Below are positions 6,333-14,283 of a stretch of 20,519 nt of DNA, in pieces. The position numbers and the translations under genes are program-made. The DNA is from Alphaproteobacteria bacterium (GTDB taxonomy: Bacteria; Pseudomonadota; Alphaproteobacteria; GCA-2731375). Below the pieces are notes generated by a model, which saw only the letters and a list, made by a program, of their open reading frames with translations, made no database searches and was not told the DNA's origin. Position 1 is the stretch's first letter; every line of letters begins with the position of its first letter. The stretch is taken from NCBI GenBank assembly GCA_030746295.1, contig JASLMY010000067.1, forward strand, positions 1 through 20,519, read 5' to 3'.

Positions 6333-8975
6333 ATGCTGGACAAGACTTATCGTCCAAAGGACGTTGAAGCGCGCATCTTCGCCGCCTGGCAGGAAGCCGG
6401 CGTCTTCGAATGCGGCCGACGCGCCGACACCGACCCCTATACCATCGTCATCCCGCCGCCGAACGTCACCGGCAGCCTGCACATGGGCCACGCCCTCAAC
6501 AACACGATCCAGGACATCCTCATCCGCCTGGAGCGGATGCGCGGGCGCGACGTCCTCTGGCAGCCGGGCATGGACCACGCCGGCATCGCAACGCAAATGG
6601 TGGTCGAGCGGATGCTGGACGGCGAGGGCATCAGCCGCATCGACCTCGGCCGCGACGAGTTCGTAGAGCGGGTCTGGGAATGGAAGGCGGAGTCGGGCGG
6701 CACGATCCTCGGCCAGCTGCATCGCCTCGGCGCCTCCTGTGATTGGCGGCGCGAGCGCTTCACCATGGACGAGGGGCTCTCCGCCGCCGTCCGCAAAGTC
6801 TTCGTCGACCTCTACAAGCAAGGCCTGATCTACAAGGACCAGCGGCTCGTCAACTGGGACCCCAAGCTCAGGACCGCGATCTCCGATCTCGAGGTCCAGC
6901 AGCAGGAGATCGACGGCAAGCTCTGGCATTTCCGCTATCCGATCGAAGGCGAGGCGGCGCGCACCATCACCGTCGCCACGACCCGGCCCGAGACCATGCT
7001 GGGCGACACCGCCGTCGCCGTCCATCCCGACGACGAACGTTATCGCGACTTGGTGGGGCGCCACGCGGTCCTGCCACTGGTGGGTCGGCGCCTTCGGATC
7101 GTCGCCGACGAACACGCCGATCCCGAGCAAGGCTCGGGCGCCGTCAAGATCACGCCGGCACACGACTTCAACGACTTCGAGGTCGGCCGCCGGCACGATC
7201 TGGAGATGATCAATATCTTCGACGAGGTCGCGCACCTGAACGACAACGTGCCCGAGCCCTACCGCGGCATGGAGCGTTTCGAGGCCCGCCAAAAGGTGGT
7301 CGCGGATCTGGAGGCGGAGGGCCTTGTCGAGGCGGTCGAAGAGCACCGCCACGCCGTGCCCTATGGCGACCGCGGTGGCGTCCCGATCGAGCCCTGGCTC
7401 ACCGAGCAGTGGTACGTCGACGCCGCGACGCTGGCCCAGCCGGCGATCGAGGCGGTCGAGGCGGGGCGCACCGTCTTCGTGCCCAAGCAGTGGGAGAACA
7501 CCTACTTCGAGTGGATGCGCAACATCCAGCCCTGGTGCATCTCGCGCCAGCTCTGGTGGGGGCATCAGATCCCGGCCTGGTACGGCCCCGACGGCCAGAT
7601 CTTCGTCGAGATGACAGAGGCCGAAGCCGCTGCGGCGGCGCACTACGGCGAAGCGGTGACCTTGACGCGCGATGCGGACGTCCTCGATACCTGGTTCTCG
7701 AGCGGTCTCTGGCCGTTCTCGACCCTCGGCTGGCCCGAGGCGACGCCCGAGCTCGCCCGCTACTACCCGACCGACGTCCTGGTCACGGGCTTCGACATCA
7801 TTTTCTTCTGGGTTGCCCGGATGATGATGCTGGGCCTGCATTTCATGGACGAGGTGCCCTTCCACACCGTCTACATCCACGCCCTGGTGCGCGACGAGAA
7901 GGGCCAGAAGATGGCCAAGAGCCGGGGCAACATCATCGACCCGCTGGAGCTGATCGACGAGTTCGGCGCCGACGCGCTGCGCTTCACGCTCGCCGCCCAG
8001 GCCGCACAGGGTCGCGACGTCAAGCTGGCAAAGAGCCGCGTCGAAGGCTACCGCAATTTCGCCACCAAGCTCTGGAACGCGGCCCGCTTTCTGGAGCTGA
8101 ACGAATGCGGGCCGACGGCCGACTTCCAGCCGACCGGCCTGGACGCGACCGTCAACCGCTGGATCGTGGGCGAGGTCAAGCGGGCCCAGGACGCGATCGC
8201 CGGAGCCCTCGACGACTACCGTTTCAACGAGGCCGCCGAGGCCGCCTACCACTTCGTCTGGGGCACCTATTGCGATTGGTACCTGGAGTTCATCAAGCCA
8301 CTGCTGATGGGCGACGACGCGGCCGCCAAGGCCGAGACACAAGCCACCGCCGCCTGGGCCTTCGATGCTATCTTGAAGCTCCTGCATCCCTTCATGCCCT
8401 TCGTCACCGAAGAGCTGTGGGAGCGCTTGAGCGATCGCAACGAGATGCTGGCCATCGCCCAGTGGCCGAGCCATGGCGACGACCTGGTGACGGCTGAGGC
8501 CGACACGGAAATGGATTGGCTGATCCGCCTGGTCTCGACGGTGCGCTCGGTCCGGGCCGAGAGCAACGTGCCGGCGGGCGCCAAGCTGCCGCTCTTGCTG
8601 CGCGATGCGAGCCCTGAGAGTCTGGCCCGGCTGCAGGCCCATCGCGAGGTGATTTTGCGGCTGGCCCGCCTCGACAGCGCCGAGGCCCTGGACGGCGCGG
8701 CGCCCAAGGGCTCGGTCCAGGCGGTTCTCGACGAGGCGACGGTGATGCTGCCGCTCGCCGGTGCCATCGACATCGACGAGGAGCGGAACCGGCTCGGCCG
8801 CGAGCTCGAGAAGCTGGGTGACGTTCTCAAGCGCATCGATGCCAAGCTCGCCAACGAGAAGTTCCTCGCCAAGGCGCCCGAGCACGTGGTCGCGGGCGAG
8901 CGCGAGCGCCGCGAGGAGACCGAGCAAACCCGAACCAAGCTGGCCGAGGCCCTGGCCCGTCTGGAAGCGGCCTGA
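6333..8975 (+). CDS. valS: Valyl-tRNA synthetase
   Basis: An 880-residue class I aminoacyl-tRNA synthetase that charges tRNA-Val with valine in the cytoplasm. The HIGH signature is HMGH at residues 50-53, within PPPNVTGSLHMGHAL. The editing (CP1) domain, which clears mischarged threonine, contains TTRPETMLGDTAVAVHP near residue 215. The second ATP-binding signature is KMAKS at 526-530, with Ala where KMSKS is usual. An anticodon-binding helical domain follows, including the FVTEELWERL segment. The C-terminal coiled-coil arm, typical of bacterial ValRS, spans roughly 810-880 and is rich in Lys/Arg/Glu heptads. Length and all domains agree with a functional enzyme. AGGTAAGG lies 9 bases before the ATG at 6333. 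The dipeptidase-like gene starts 10 bases after the stop. Confidence 0.97.
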   Translation: MLDKTYRPKDVEARIFAAWQEAGVFECGRRADTDPYTIVIPPPNVTGSLHMGHALNNTIQDILIRLERMRGRDVLWQPGMDHAGIATQMVVERMLDGEGISRIDLGRDEFVERVWEWKAESGGTILGQLHRLGASCDWRRERFTMDEGLSAAVRKVFVDLYKQGLIYKDQRLVNWDPKLRTAISDLEVQQQEIDGKLWHFRYPIEGEAARTITVATTRPETMLGDTAVAVHPDDERYRDLVGRHAVLPLVGRRLRIVADEHADPEQGSGAVKITPAHDFNDFEVGRRHDLEMINIFDEVAHLNDNVPEPYRGMERFEARQKVVADLEAEGLVEAVEEHRHAVPYGDRGGVPIEPWLTEQWYVDAATLAQPAIEAVEAGRTVFVPKQWENTYFEWMRNIQPWCISRQLWWGHQIPAWYGPDGQIFVEMTEAEAAAAAHYGEAVTLTRDADVLDTWFSSGLWPFSTLGWPEATPELARYYPTDVLVTGFDIIFFWVARMMMLGLHFMDEVPFHTVYIHALVRDEKGQKMAKSRGNIIDPLELIDEFGADALRFTLAAQAAQGRDVKLAKSRVEGYRNFATKLWNAARFLELNECGPTADFQPTGLDATVNRWIVGEVKRAQDAIAGALDDYRFNEAAEAAYHFVWGTYCDWYLEFIKPLLMGDDAAAKAETQATAAWAFDAILKLLHPFMPFVTEELWERLSDRNEMLAIAQWPSHGDDLVTAEADTEMDWLIRLVSTVRSVRAESNVPAGAKLPLLLRDASPESLARLQAHREVILRLARLDSAEALDGAAPKGSVQAVLDEATVMLPLAGAIDIDEERNRLGRELEKLGDVLKRIDAKLANEKFLAKAPEHVVAGERERREETEQTRTKLAEALARLEAA

Positions 8976-8985
8976 GAGTTCCGCC

Positions 8986-9993
8986 ATGACCGCCGCCGGG
9001 TCCCTGCACGACGCGGCGCTGGTCGTCGATGCGTTGGTCTATCACGGCGATGGCGAGGTCGCGCCGTTGCACGCCGGCGGCGTCGATGCCCTGAACCTGA
9101 CCGTCTGTCATTTCGAGGCCGATTTCGCCGAGGCCTGCCAATCGATGGCGGTGTGGCTCGCCCGTGTCGAGGCGCCCGACAGCCCGTGGCAACTGATCGA
9201 GTGCGCGGCCGACTTCGAGGCGGCCCGCGCGGCGGGGCGGACCGGACTGGTCATGGGCTGGCAGAACGGACGGCCGTTAGCCGACCGGCCCGAGCGGCTC
9301 CACTTCTTCCATCGCCTCGGCCTTCGGGTCATGCAGCTCACCTATAACTACCAAAACTTCCTCGGCTCGGGCTGCTTGGAGAGCGAGGACAGCGGCCTGA
9401 CCTCGCTCGGCCACGACATCGTCCGCCTCATGAACGAACTCGGCATTGCCATCGACTTGAGCCATGTCGGCGAGCGGACGGCGATGGACGCGATCGGGGC
9501 CAGCCGCAAGCCGGTTCTCCTCACCCACGCCAACGCCAAGGCGGTCACCGACCTGGCGCGCAACAAGTCGGACGAGCTGATCCGCGCCGTCGCCGTCGGC
9601 GGCGGCTTCATCGGTGCCAGCATCTATGGGCCGATGTGCTGGGACGGCGATACGGCCCGGCGGCCAACCATCGACGACTATCTCCGCCACCTGGAGCACA
9701 TTGCCGAGATCGCCGGCATCGATCGGGTCGGCTTCGGCACCGATCTTGCCGTGGGCCGCGACCTACGGCGGATCGCCTACGAGCGTGAAACGCCGCGTCG
9801 CTGGGTCGGGATCGACCGCTTCAACGACGCCTTCGGCCACGACATCCCCTCGCGCTACCTCGACGGATGCAACAGCCATGCGGACCTGCCCAAGATCACC
9901 GAGGCATTGCTCGCCCGCGGCTGGGCGGAGGACGAGGTCCGGGGCTATCTCGGCGAAAACTTCCGCCGCGTCCTGGCCCAGATCTGGGGCTGA
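8986..9993 (+). CDS. M19 (membrane dipeptidase) family protein with altered metal ligands
   Basis: A 335-residue TIM-barrel protein of the renal/membrane dipeptidase family. Recognisable features are RVMQLTYNYQNFLGSGC, GIAIDLSHVGERT (His160), PVLLTHANAKAV (His181) and VGFGTDLA (Asp253), which match the family's conserved histidines and acid. The N-terminal zinc pair, normally HxD in a DGHND context, reads DALVY here, although an HGD at 20-22 lies slightly downstream. The bridging metal ligand Glu (in a VEGGH-like context) is Gln93 in MGWQNG. It may therefore bind one metal or none, or act on another substrate. There is no signal peptide, so it should be cytoplasmic. I chose the ATG at 8986, 10 bases after the valS stop; the frame is open further upstream inside valS, but the homology begins here. 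Translation is probably coupled to valS. Confidence 0.85.
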   Translation: MTAAGSLHDAALVVDALVYHGDGEVAPLHAGGVDALNLTVCHFEADFAEACQSMAVWLARVEAPDSPWQLIECAADFEAARAAGRTGLVMGWQNGRPLADRPERLHFFHRLGLRVMQLTYNYQNFLGSGCLESEDSGLTSLGHDIVRLMNELGIAIDLSHVGERTAMDAIGASRKPVLLTHANAKAVTDLARNKSDELIRAVAVGGGFIGASIYGPMCWDGDTARRPTIDDYLRHLEHIAEIAGIDRVGFGTDLAVGRDLRRIAYERETPRRWVGIDRFNDAFGHDIPSRYLDGCNSHADLPKITEALLARGWAEDEVRGYLGENFRRVLAQIWG

Positions 9994-10045
9994 GAGGACG
10001 CCGCCGGTTTCCGTGCCCCCTGGCGTCGTTCGTGATAGAGTGGCC

Positions 10046-10077
10046 GGGTCGGCGCCAGTGACCCATGGGTCGGCGCC
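10046..10077 (+). promoter_or_regulatory. Tandem 11-base direct repeats with central palindrome
   Basis: GGGTCGGCGCC occurs at 10046-10056 and again at 10067-10077, exactly 21 bases apart (two helical turns). Between and overlapping them GACCCATGGGTC (10060-10071) is a perfect 12-base palindrome. The site lies in the 237-base gap before the CBS-domain gene, which otherwise holds nothing I can identify. It looks like a binding site for a dimeric regulator; no promoter boxes are obvious. Confidence 0.3.
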
Positions 10078-10230
10078 GGCATCTGGGTAGCCGCAACGCG
10101 CAAGCGCCGGTCACGGGGCGCCTCCGGCGGACGACCACGGAAGAACCGCTTCGCCGCGGGCCGCCGCCGCCCCTTCGAGGCCGGACAGCCGATCGCCGGC
10201 TGCCGTCACTCGTGCCAGAGGGAGCCGCGC

Positions 10231-10662
10231 ATGTCAGTGAGTCAGATTCTGAAAGGGAAGGGGCACCGTATCGTCTCCGTCGCCCCGGACGATGCGGTCG
10301 ACGAGGTCGCCAAGACGCTGAACCACGAGCGGATCGGCGCCGTCTTGGTCCGCGATGAGACCGGCACGCTGGTCGGCGTGCTGTCCGAGCGGGACATCGT
10401 CAGTGGCGTCGCCGAGCAGGGTACGGCCTGCCTGGGGCTGAGGGCTCGCGACCTGATGACGACCGAGGTCGTCACCTGCAAGCCCGGCGACAGCGGGCCG
10501 CAAGTGATGGCTCAGATGACCGAGCGTCGCATCCGCCATCTGCCGGTGGTCGAGGACAACCACTTGGCCGGCGTCATCTCGATCGGTGACGTCGTCAAGC
10601 ATCGCCTCGCCGAGGTCGAGACCGAGGCAGAGCAGCTCCGGGAATACATCACCACGAGCTGA
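10231..10662 (+). CDS. CBS-domain pair protein
   Basis: A 143-residue stand-alone protein made of two CBS domains (about residues 8-65 and 72-130), which together form a Bateman module that usually binds adenine nucleotides such as AMP, ATP or SAM. The first carries GAVLVRDETGTLVGVLSERDIV, the second MTERRIRHLPVVEDNHLAGVISIGDVVKHRL; the GVLSERD and GVISIGD turns match the nucleotide-binding Thr/Ser-x-x-Asp pattern. A short charged helix ends the protein. There is no catalytic domain, so it may sense energy state or regulate another protein. GAGGGAG lies about 7 bases before the ATG. An intrinsic terminator follows at 10742-10774, so the gene is likely transcribed on its own. Confidence 0.88.
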   Translation: MSVSQILKGKGHRIVSVAPDDAVDEVAKTLNHERIGAVLVRDETGTLVGVLSERDIVSGVAEQGTACLGLRARDLMTTEVVTCKPGDSGPQVMAQMTERRIRHLPVVEDNHLAGVISIGDVVKHRLAEVETEAEQLREYITTS

Positions 10663-10741
10663 GTGGCGATCTTACGGGCGTGCTCTCTCGCAATTGAGTT
10701 TGACGCCGTTGCGGTGCGGGGAGTGGCTCGGTATCGTGGCC

Positions 10742-10774
10742 GCGGCGGTCCTCGGGCCGCCGCTTCTTGTTTTT
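10742..10774 (+). terminator. Rho-independent terminator after CBS gene
   Basis: GCGGCGG (10742-10748) pairs perfectly with CCGCCGC (10757-10763) around an 8-base loop and is followed directly by TTCTTGTTTTT. This is the clearest intrinsic terminator in the window. It ends only 26 bases before the M81 start codon, so it also lies in any leader that reads into that gene. Confidence 0.7.
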
Positions 10775-10800
10775 GCCGCGGAATTCAGGGGACCGACGCC

Positions 10801-12294
10801 ATGGCACGGATCGCGCACGCGGGCTTCATGCACGAGACCAACACCTTCGCGCCGATCAAGGCGAGCTGGGACGATTTTCTTCGCACCGAGAGCTTCCCCG
10901 GTCTGACCCGCGGCCAAGAGGTCATCGAGGTGATGTCGAGCTTCAACATCGGCACCGCCGGCTTCCTGAAGACGGCGGCGGAGCTCGGCCACGAGCCGGT
11001 GCCGATCGCCTGGGCCAGCGCTGTGCCGTCGGCGCACGTGACCGAGGATGCCTTCGAGCGGATGTCGGAAATCGTGCTGGCCGGCCTGGCCGACCTCGAG
11101 CCCTACGATGCGGTCTATCTCGATCTGCACGGCGCGATGGTGACCGAGCATCTGGAGGACGGCGAGGGCGAGCTGATCCGCCGCGTCCGCCACGCGATCG
11201 GGTCCGAGATGCCGCTCGTCGTCAGCCTCGATCTGCATTCCAACACCACCGAGACCATGCTCGACCATTCTGACGGCTTGATCGCGTACAGGACCTACCC
11301 GCATGTCGACATGGCCGACACCGGCAGCCGAGCGATGCGCTATCTCGACGGGTTGCTGCAAGGTGCCCGGCCGGCCAAGGCACGGCGCGCGCTGCCCTTC
11401 CTCATGCCGCTGACCGGTCAGTGCACGATGATGCAGCCGACCGAGGGCGTCTACGAGGCGCTGGCGGCCATGGAGGGCGAGCCGGGCGTCCACTCGCTGT
11501 CGTTCACGCCCGGCTTCCCGCCGGCCGACATCAACGACTGCGGCCCGGTCGTGGTCGCCTATGGCGACGACCAGGCAGCGGCCGACCGGGCGGCGGACGC
11601 CCTCTACGATCACATCATGGCGCGCGAGGCCGAATTCCAGGTCCCGTTCCTGAGCCCTGGCGAGGCCGTCACCAAGGCCATGGCCTCGAATGCGCTGAAG
11701 CCCTTCGTGCTGGCCGACGTACAGGACAACTGCGGCGCCGGTGCCACCTCCGACACCACGGGCCTGTTGCGCGCCATGGTCGAGCTGCAGGCCGACCGGA
11801 CCGTTATCGGCCTCATGGTCGACCCCGAGGCCGCGGCGGCTGCGCACGCGGCCGGCGAGGGGGCGGAAGTCGACCTCTCCCTCGGCGGCAAGCGCTTCAC
11901 CGAGGGCGGCCCGCCCTTCGAGGGCCGCTTCCAGGTCGCCAAGCTGGGCGACGGCCGGGTCACCTGCACCGGGCCGATGTTCCGGGGCGCCAAGGTCAAC
12001 CTCGGTCCGACGGCGCTCTTGCAGATCGGCGGCGTCGGCGTCGTCGTCTCCAGCAACCGGATGCAGGCGGCCGATCAGGAGCTCTTCCGCCATGTCGGCA
12101 TCGAGCCCTCGGAGCAAAAGATCCTCGGCCTCAAGAGCTCGGTCCACTTCCGGGCCGACTTCCAGCCGATCGCCGAGGAGGTGCTGGTGGTAGGGGCCCC
12201 CGGCGCCTTCATCGACCAGCCGGAGTTGTTGCCCTACCAGAACCTGCGCCCCGGCGTGCGGGTCAGCCCCAAGGGCCGCACCCACGGCGAATAG
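10801..12294 (+). CDS. M81 family metallopeptidase (MlrC-like)
   Basis: A 497-residue protein of the DUF1485/MlrC family, named for MlrC of microcystin-degrading bacteria, which hydrolyses linearised peptide products. The N-terminal domain holds the metal-binding HETNTF (His11, Glu12, Asn14), SLDLHSN (Asp144, His146) and YRTYPHVD (His168, Asp170). The C-terminal domain starts near residue 300 with VLADVQDNCGAGATSDTT and includes the GRF...LG and VVSSNR segments. Length is normal and all ligand motifs are present. I chose the ATG at 10801, which is preceded by AGGGGA and begins with the family's MARIAHAGFMHETNTF; the frame is open upstream but that part is unlike the family. There is no signal peptide. 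Family members outside microcystin degraders have unknown substrates, so a peptide or amide is a guess. Confidence 0.88.
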   Translation: MARIAHAGFMHETNTFAPIKASWDDFLRTESFPGLTRGQEVIEVMSSFNIGTAGFLKTAAELGHEPVPIAWASAVPSAHVTEDAFERMSEIVLAGLADLEPYDAVYLDLHGAMVTEHLEDGEGELIRRVRHAIGSEMPLVVSLDLHSNTTETMLDHSDGLIAYRTYPHVDMADTGSRAMRYLDGLLQGARPAKARRALPFLMPLTGQCTMMQPTEGVYEALAAMEGEPGVHSLSFTPGFPPADINDCGPVVVAYGDDQAAADRAADALYDHIMAREAEFQVPFLSPGEAVTKAMASNALKPFVLADVQDNCGAGATSDTTGLLRAMVELQADRTVIGLMVDPEAAAAAHAAGEGAEVDLSLGGKRFTEGGPPFEGRFQVAKLGDGRVTCTGPMFRGAKVNLGPTALLQIGGVGVVVSSNRMQAADQELFRHVGIEPSEQKILGLKSSVHFRADFQPIAEEVLVVGAPGAFIDQPELLPYQNLRPGVRVSPKGRTHGE

Positions 12295-12325
12295 GCCTCT
12301 CGCCGCGGCGGTGATGCCGCAGAGC

Positions 12326-12369
12326 GCGCGGCCGGGGTATTTTGCGCCGCGCCGCGTCCGACCTATACT
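12326..12369 (+). promoter_or_regulatory. Candidate promoter and inverted repeat before ThDP-enzyme gene
   Basis: TTGCGC (12342-12347) and TATACT (12364-12369) are 16 bases apart; the -10 is a good match and the -35 fair. A 7-base inverted repeat, GCGCGGC (12326-12332) with GCCGCGC (12346-12352), overlaps the -35 and could be an operator or the end of the M81 transcript. The downstream leader also contains a GAGGTC/GACCTC hairpin at 12408-12430, just before the ribosome binding site. Confidence 0.45.
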
Positions 12370-12453
12370 CAAGCCATCGCCAGACGCCGACAGAGGGGTC
12401 GGCCGTCGAGGTCTCGCTACGGACGACCTCTTGAAGGGCGAGGGGAGGGAATT

Positions 12454-14178
12454 GTGAGCGCAGCAGTGACAGACACCGAAGACGCCGGCCGACCGGGACG
12501 CCGTATCCACACCTATCAGATTCTCGCCGAGGACTTGCAGGCGCACGGGGTCGAGGCGGTCTTCGGCCTGATGAGCGACGACACCGCCGACTTCGCGGCG
12601 ACGCTCGACATGATCGGCATCGCCTTCCACGGCGCCCGGCACGAGAACAGCGCCGTCGTCATGGCCGAGGGGTATGCCGCGGCGACCGGCCGGCTGGGCA
12701 TCGCCGTGATCGGCCGCGGCCCGGCCACCGCCAATGGCTTGCACGCCTCGGTCTATGCCAGCCGAACCGGCTCGAAGGTGCTGATCATCTATGGCGAGGC
12801 CAACGTGCTGGGCGGTGCCATCAACGGCATCGGACCCGACTATAAGGAATTCAACGCCGAGGGCGTGCTTTCTGCGGCGGGCCTCAGGACTTTCGTCGCG
12901 ACCAGCCCGCGGGCGGCGCGGACGGCATTGGCCGATGCCATCGCCGCGGCCGAGCTCGGCGGTACGGCGACCTTGCGCCTGCCGGTCGACGTCCAGCACG
13001 CCGAGATCGAGATTGCGGAGGACGACGAGCGGCCGGCACTGCCGCCGCCGTCGAAGGCCCCCGTCGGGGCGCGGCCGCCAGCGATCGGTGCCGCGACGGC
13101 GCTTCTCGAGAAGAGCCGCCGGCCGCTGATCATCGGCGGCCTCGGCGCCCACCGCGCCGGTGCCAAGGAGGCGCTGGAGAATTTAGCCGAGAAGATCGGC
13201 GCCCTGTTGATCACGACCGCCCGGGGCAAGGACATGTTCCGCGGCAATCCCCACAACCTCGGCATCATCGGCTCGTTCTCGCACTCCGCGGCACGGCGGA
13301 TGATCGACCAGGCGGACTGCGTCATCGTCTTCGGTGCCGGCCTCAACTTCCTGACCACCAGCTTCGGCACCTTCGTGCCCGAGGTGCCGCTGATCCAGGT
13401 CGATCGAATGCGGAGCCACATCGGCCGTTGGCTTGACGCCGACGTCGCCGTGGTCGGCGATGCCCGCCTGGTGGCGGAGCAGTTGCTCGACGCCTTGCCC
13501 GACCGGTCGGCCGAGGACAAGCCCTGCCATTCCGAAGAGACGTTGAAGTTCCTGGCCGAGTTCGACCTCGCCGACGATTTCGAGGACGCCGGCACCGCCC
13601 GTACGCTCGATCCGCGCTCGCTCGGCATCGAGCTCGACAAGATGCTGCCCCAGGACCGGAACATGGTCTACGACGGCGGCAACTTCCTCGGCATCGTGCC
13701 CTACCTTTCGACGCCGGGTCCGGCCCATTTCAAGCTGACCAGCGACTTCGCCTCGATCGGCCTCAGCTTCGGCGCCGCCATGGGCGTCGCCAAGGCCCGG
13801 CCCGACAACACCACCGTGCTGGTGGTCGGCGATGGCGGCTTCGTCATGACGTTGGGCGAGCTGGAGACCGTCGTGCGCGAGGACCTGCCGATCGTCATCA
13901 TATTGATGAACGACTGCGCCTATGGTGCCGAGGTGCACTTCCTGCGGATGCACCAACTGCCGATCTCGAAGTCGCTCTTTCCCGACGTCGACTTCGCCCC
14001 CGTCGCCGAGGCCTTCGGCTTCCAGGCGGCGACGGTGCGCACGTTGGAGGAGGTTCGCGCGCTGGCGCCGATGCTGGAGAAGCCCGACGGGCCGATCCTG
14101 ATCGACTGCAAGATCAACGCTGACATCGCCGCCCCGTTTATGAACGAGTTCGCCCAGTTCGAGTCGCGCAACGACTGA
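12454..14178 (+). CDS. Thiamine-diphosphate-dependent enzyme, acetolactate-synthase-like
   Basis: A 574-residue enzyme with the three-domain layout of the acetolactate synthase/pyruvate oxidase/decarboxylase superfamily. The N-terminal Pyr domain (about 18-190) contains the catalytic Glu64 in ARHENSAVVMAEGYAA, which activates the thiamine ring. The central domain covers about 215-345. The C-terminal PP domain has the cofactor motif GDGGFVMTLGELETV starting at Gly459 and ending MNDCAYG, where Asn-Asp (486-487) replaces the usual Asn-Asn. GTG is the start, with a strong AGGGGAGGGA at 12441-12450. It is not a housekeeping acetolactate synthase by sequence feel: no regulatory subunit follows. It may process a 2-keto acid linked to the neighbouring catabolic genes, but the reaction is unknown. 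It lies 105 bases before the monooxygenase gene. Confidence 0.82.
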   Translation: MSAAVTDTEDAGRPGRRIHTYQILAEDLQAHGVEAVFGLMSDDTADFAATLDMIGIAFHGARHENSAVVMAEGYAAATGRLGIAVIGRGPATANGLHASVYASRTGSKVLIIYGEANVLGGAINGIGPDYKEFNAEGVLSAAGLRTFVATSPRAARTALADAIAAAELGGTATLRLPVDVQHAEIEIAEDDERPALPPPSKAPVGARPPAIGAATALLEKSRRPLIIGGLGAHRAGAKEALENLAEKIGALLITTARGKDMFRGNPHNLGIIGSFSHSAARRMIDQADCVIVFGAGLNFLTTSFGTFVPEVPLIQVDRMRSHIGRWLDADVAVVGDARLVAEQLLDALPDRSAEDKPCHSEETLKFLAEFDLADDFEDAGTARTLDPRSLGIELDKMLPQDRNMVYDGGNFLGIVPYLSTPGPAHFKLTSDFASIGLSFGAAMGVAKARPDNTTVLVVGDGGFVMTLGELETVVREDLPIVIILMNDCAYGAEVHFLRMHQLPISKSLFPDVDFAPVAEAFGFQAATVRTLEEVRALAPMLEKPDGPILIDCKINADIAAPFMNEFAQFESRND

Positions 14179-14185
14179 CGCCGAC

Positions 14186-14229
14186 GGCCGGCTGGGCCCG
14201 GCCCCTCCGACATGTGAATTGAACGGAGG
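14186..14229 (+). repeat. Two adjacent inverted repeats upstream of monooxygenase gene
   Basis: GGCCGG (14186-14191) pairs with CCGGCC (14198-14203), and directly after it CCTCCG (14204-14209) pairs with CGGAGG (14224-14229). The first resembles a terminator stem for the ThDP-enzyme gene but has no T-run. The second, with a 14-base AT-richer centre, could be a regulator site. I found no convincing promoter here. Confidence 0.3.
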
Positions 14230-14283
14230 CATCGAATCGTCCCAGAGTGGGCGATCCGGTTCGGCTGAGCACGCGAGGGCGCG

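Noticed and set aside
6327..8987. An 886-residue open frame antisense to valS
   Set aside because: It mirrors valS codon structure in GC-rich DNA, has no domain or ribosome binding site, and valS itself is certain.
9997..10027. A terminator after the dipeptidase-like gene (GACGCC/GGCGTC arms)
   Set aside because: The loop is 19 bases and no T-run follows.
10672..13152. An 826-residue antisense frame over the M81 and ThDP genes, and similar long antisense frames at 4118-5647 and 14995-16503
   Set aside because: All are shadows of well-recognised plus-strand genes; their translations are low-complexity Gly/Ala/Arg/Asp runs.
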